Source of the DNA: Pseudomonadota bacterium
GTDB lineage: Bacteria; Pseudomonadota; Alphaproteobacteria; Acetobacterales; Acetobacteraceae
DNA: 6,421 bases
Reading direction: 5' to 3'
Assembly: GCA_021829055.1 (NCBI GenBank)
Contig: JAJZCS010000121.1
Coordinates: 1-6,421 of the forward strand
Below, one piece after another: positions 5,281-6,421 of the stretch (the stretch's first letter is position 1; the number at the start of each line of letters is the position of its first letter). The position numbers and the translations under genes are program-made. The notes beneath the pieces are model-generated. The model was not told the origin of the DNA and searched no databases. It was given only the letters and a program-made list of their open reading frames with translations.

Positions 5281-5577
5281 GTGATCGTAGGCTTTCGGGA
5301 TGACTGGCTGCGGGCCTTCTTTGTGGATGATGTCCGCTCCCGCAACATCCCGTCCGATCTCGAAGCCCGGCTGTTCAGAAAGCTCCAGATGATCGACGAT
5401 GCCGTGACCGATCAGGACTTGCGCGTGCCGCCCAGCAACCACTTTGAGAAGCTGCGCGGCAATCTGGCGGGGCTGCATTCGATCCGCGTCAACCAGCAAT
5501 GGCGGCTGATCTTCCGCTGGGATGGCGCGCGCGGCGAGGCGGACGGAATTTATCTGGACGATCACAGCTACCGATAA
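5281..5577 (+). CDS. higB: HigB-type toxin (RelE superfamily)
   Basis: A 98-residue protein of the HigB/GraT group of RelE-fold toxins, which cut mRNA on the ribosome and are silenced by binding their antitoxin. The start is a GTG at 5281 with a GGAG ribosome site seven bases upstream. The family layout is visible: a short front (IVGFRDDWLRAFF, 2-14), a helix (PSDLEARLFRKLQMIDDA, 24-41), the stretch DLRVPPSNHFEKLRG (46-60), then the conserved core GLHSIRVNQQWRLIFRW (64-80) and the ending DGIYLDDHSYR (88-98). Arg69, Arg75 and the C-terminal Asp-His-x-Tyr match residues conserved in the group. The length is normal. The gene precedes its antitoxin by 13 bases, the toxin-first order typical of higBA. 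It appears intact, unlike the genes to its left. Confidence 0.9.
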   Translation: MIVGFRDDWLRAFFVDDVRSRNIPSDLEARLFRKLQMIDDAVTDQDLRVPPSNHFEKLRGNLAGLHSIRVNQQWRLIFRWDGARGEADGIYLDDHSYR

Positions 5578-5590
5578 AAGCGAGGCAAAG

Positions 5591-5899
5591 ATGCTAACCA
5601 CCAAGCGCAAGCCGGCGACTGTCGGCGAAATCCTCACCGAAGAGTTCATGCAACCAATGGGCCTGACGCAAGGCGCGCTCGCCGAGGCGATGGGCGTTCA
5701 GCGCAAGCATGTCAACGAACTGTGCGGCAACCGCAGGAACGTGACGGCGGCAACGGCTCTGATCCTTGCCCGCGTGTTCGGCAACAGTCCCGAGTTCTGG
5801 CTCAACGTGCAGCGGCGCAGCGATCTTTGGGAGGTAATGAACACGCCGAAGGAGCGCGAGCGGATCAAGCGCGCCCGCCCCTTGCAGAGCGCGGCCTGA
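5591..5899 (+). CDS. higA: HigA-type antitoxin (Xre helix-turn-helix)
   Basis: A 102-residue antitoxin and transcriptional repressor that should bind HigB and autoregulate the pair. The start is the ATG at 5591, with a GAGG ribosome site five bases before it; an in-frame extension further upstream overlaps the toxin and is not needed. After TVGEILTEEFMQPMG (10-24) comes the Xre-type helix-turn-helix, LTQGALAEAMGVQRKHVNEL (25-44) followed by CGNRRNVTAATA (45-56). The segment LARVFGNSPEFWLNVQRRSDLW (59-80), with its FW motif, is diagnostic of the HigA/VapI subgroup. The length is normal. It is 13 bases after the toxin and 55 bases before the recombinase on the same strand, so all three may be co-transcribed. 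Such pairs often stabilise mobile elements. Confidence 0.92.
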   Translation: MLTTKRKPATVGEILTEEFMQPMGLTQGALAEAMGVQRKHVNELCGNRRNVTAATALILARVFGNSPEFWLNVQRRSDLWEVMNTPKERERIKRARPLQSAA

Positions 5900-5954
5900 G
5901 TCATCCGACCGCACCGCTCGGGACAGAACATCGGTTGAGAAGGAGACATTGCCC

Positions 5955-6421
5955 ATGACCGTACCGCAGCGCGCCGCGCTTTATCTACGCGTGTCGACGG
6001 CGCGGCAGGCCGAGCATGATGTCTCCATCCCCGACCAGAAGCGCCAGGGCGAAGCCTATTGCGCCTCGCGCGGCTACCAGCACGTCGAGACCTATGTGGA
6101 ACCGGGCGCGTCGGCCACCAATGACCGCCGCCCTGAGTTCCAGCGTATGATCGAGGCGGGCACGTCGAAGTCCACGCCCTTCGACGTGGTGATCGTCCAC
6201 TCGTTCAGCCGCTTCTTCCGCGATCATTTCGAACTGGAGTTCTATGTCAGGAAGCTCGCTAAGAACGGCGTCCGGCTCGTCTCCATCACCCAGGAGATGG
6301 GCGACGATCCGATGCACGTCATGATGCGGCAGATCATGGCGCTGTTCGACGAATATCAGTCGAAGGAAAACGCCAAGCACGTCATGCGAGCGTTGAAGGA
6401 GAATGCTCGGCAAGGCTTCTG
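5955..6421 (+). CDS. Serine recombinase, N-terminal part (runs off window)
   Basis: The first 155 residues of a serine site-specific recombinase; the gene continues past the right edge. The start is the ATG at 5955 with an AAGGAG ribosome site nine bases upstream. The catalytic domain is well preserved: AALYLRVSTARQ (7-18) holds the nucleophile Ser14, SIPDQKRQGEAYC (24-36) is the usual following helix, and VIVHSFSRFFRD (79-90) carries the active-site arginines Arg86 and Arg89. GVRLVSITQEMGDDP (105-119) and MMRQIMALFDEYQSKENAKH (123-142) lead to the long connecting helix. The N-terminal position of the catalytic domain and the Q-S-K-E-N pattern suit the large serine recombinases of integrated elements, rather than short resolvases, but the C-terminal recombinase and zinc-ribbon domains are outside the window. 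It follows higBA closely and probably marks a mobile element. Confidence 0.92.
   Translation, partial: MTVPQRAALYLRVSTARQAEHDVSIPDQKRQGEAYCASRGYQHVETYVEPGASATNDRRPEFQRMIEAGTSKSTPFDVVIVHSFSRFFRDHFELEFYVRKLAKNGVRLVSITQEMGDDPMHVMMRQIMALFDEYQSKENAKHVMRALKENARQGF

Noticed and set aside
5594..6413. Minus-strand frames opposite higA and the recombinase
   Set aside because: The plus strand shows family motifs, proper starts and ribosome sites; the minus frames exist because of third-position GC bias.

Overview
The window looks like an accessory, insertion-scarred stretch of an alphaproteobacterial genome, most likely of the Rhizobiales. This is inferred from GC-rich coding with typical rhizobial codon use, the families present and IS3-type elements of a kind common in rhizobia. 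No rRNA, tRNA or CRISPR array was seen. No species can be named from the sequence alone.

Left part (1-1569). A small, unrecognised, membrane-anchored proline-rich protein (185-487, minus) is followed by about 520 bp of AT-rich DNA with no convincing gene. A three-helix membrane protein of the DUF2784 type follows (1008-1421, minus).

Middle (1570-4570). This part records repeated insertion and decay. First comes the left 126 bp of one IS3-family element (1570-1695), cut off after 17 codons of its orfA. The cut abuts the stop codon of a 61-residue ribbon-helix-helix-like gene (1696-1881, minus), which is associated with three copies of a 13-bp AT/GCGC repeat. Next is a DEAD-box RNA helicase gene of RhlE type (2001-4570, minus), broken twice. 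A one-base expansion of a G run (8 G on the coding strand) shifts the frame before the DEAD motif. A 1222-bp IS3-family element (2100-3321) sits near the 3' end with 27-bp perfect terminal inverted repeats and a 3-bp CCG target duplication. Removing the element and one CCG joins the two helicase pieces in frame, giving a 448-codon gene. The transposase genes of this element carry several frameshifts of their own.

Right part (4571-6421). About 700 bp of unassigned DNA leads to a toxin-antitoxin pair of HigB/HigA type (5281-5577 and 5591-5899, plus, toxin first). Fifty-five bases later a serine recombinase begins and runs off the window (5955-6421, plus). These three probably form one transcription unit. 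The recombinase suggests the edge of a mobile or integrated element, with HigBA helping to maintain it.

No convincing new system is visible. The best leads are the doubly broken helicase with its reconstructible history, the repeat-flanked ribbon-helix-helix gene at an IS junction, and the HigBA-recombinase module at the right edge. The many single-base indels in otherwise well-conserved frames could be real decay or uncorrected sequencing errors; the sequence alone cannot separate these.
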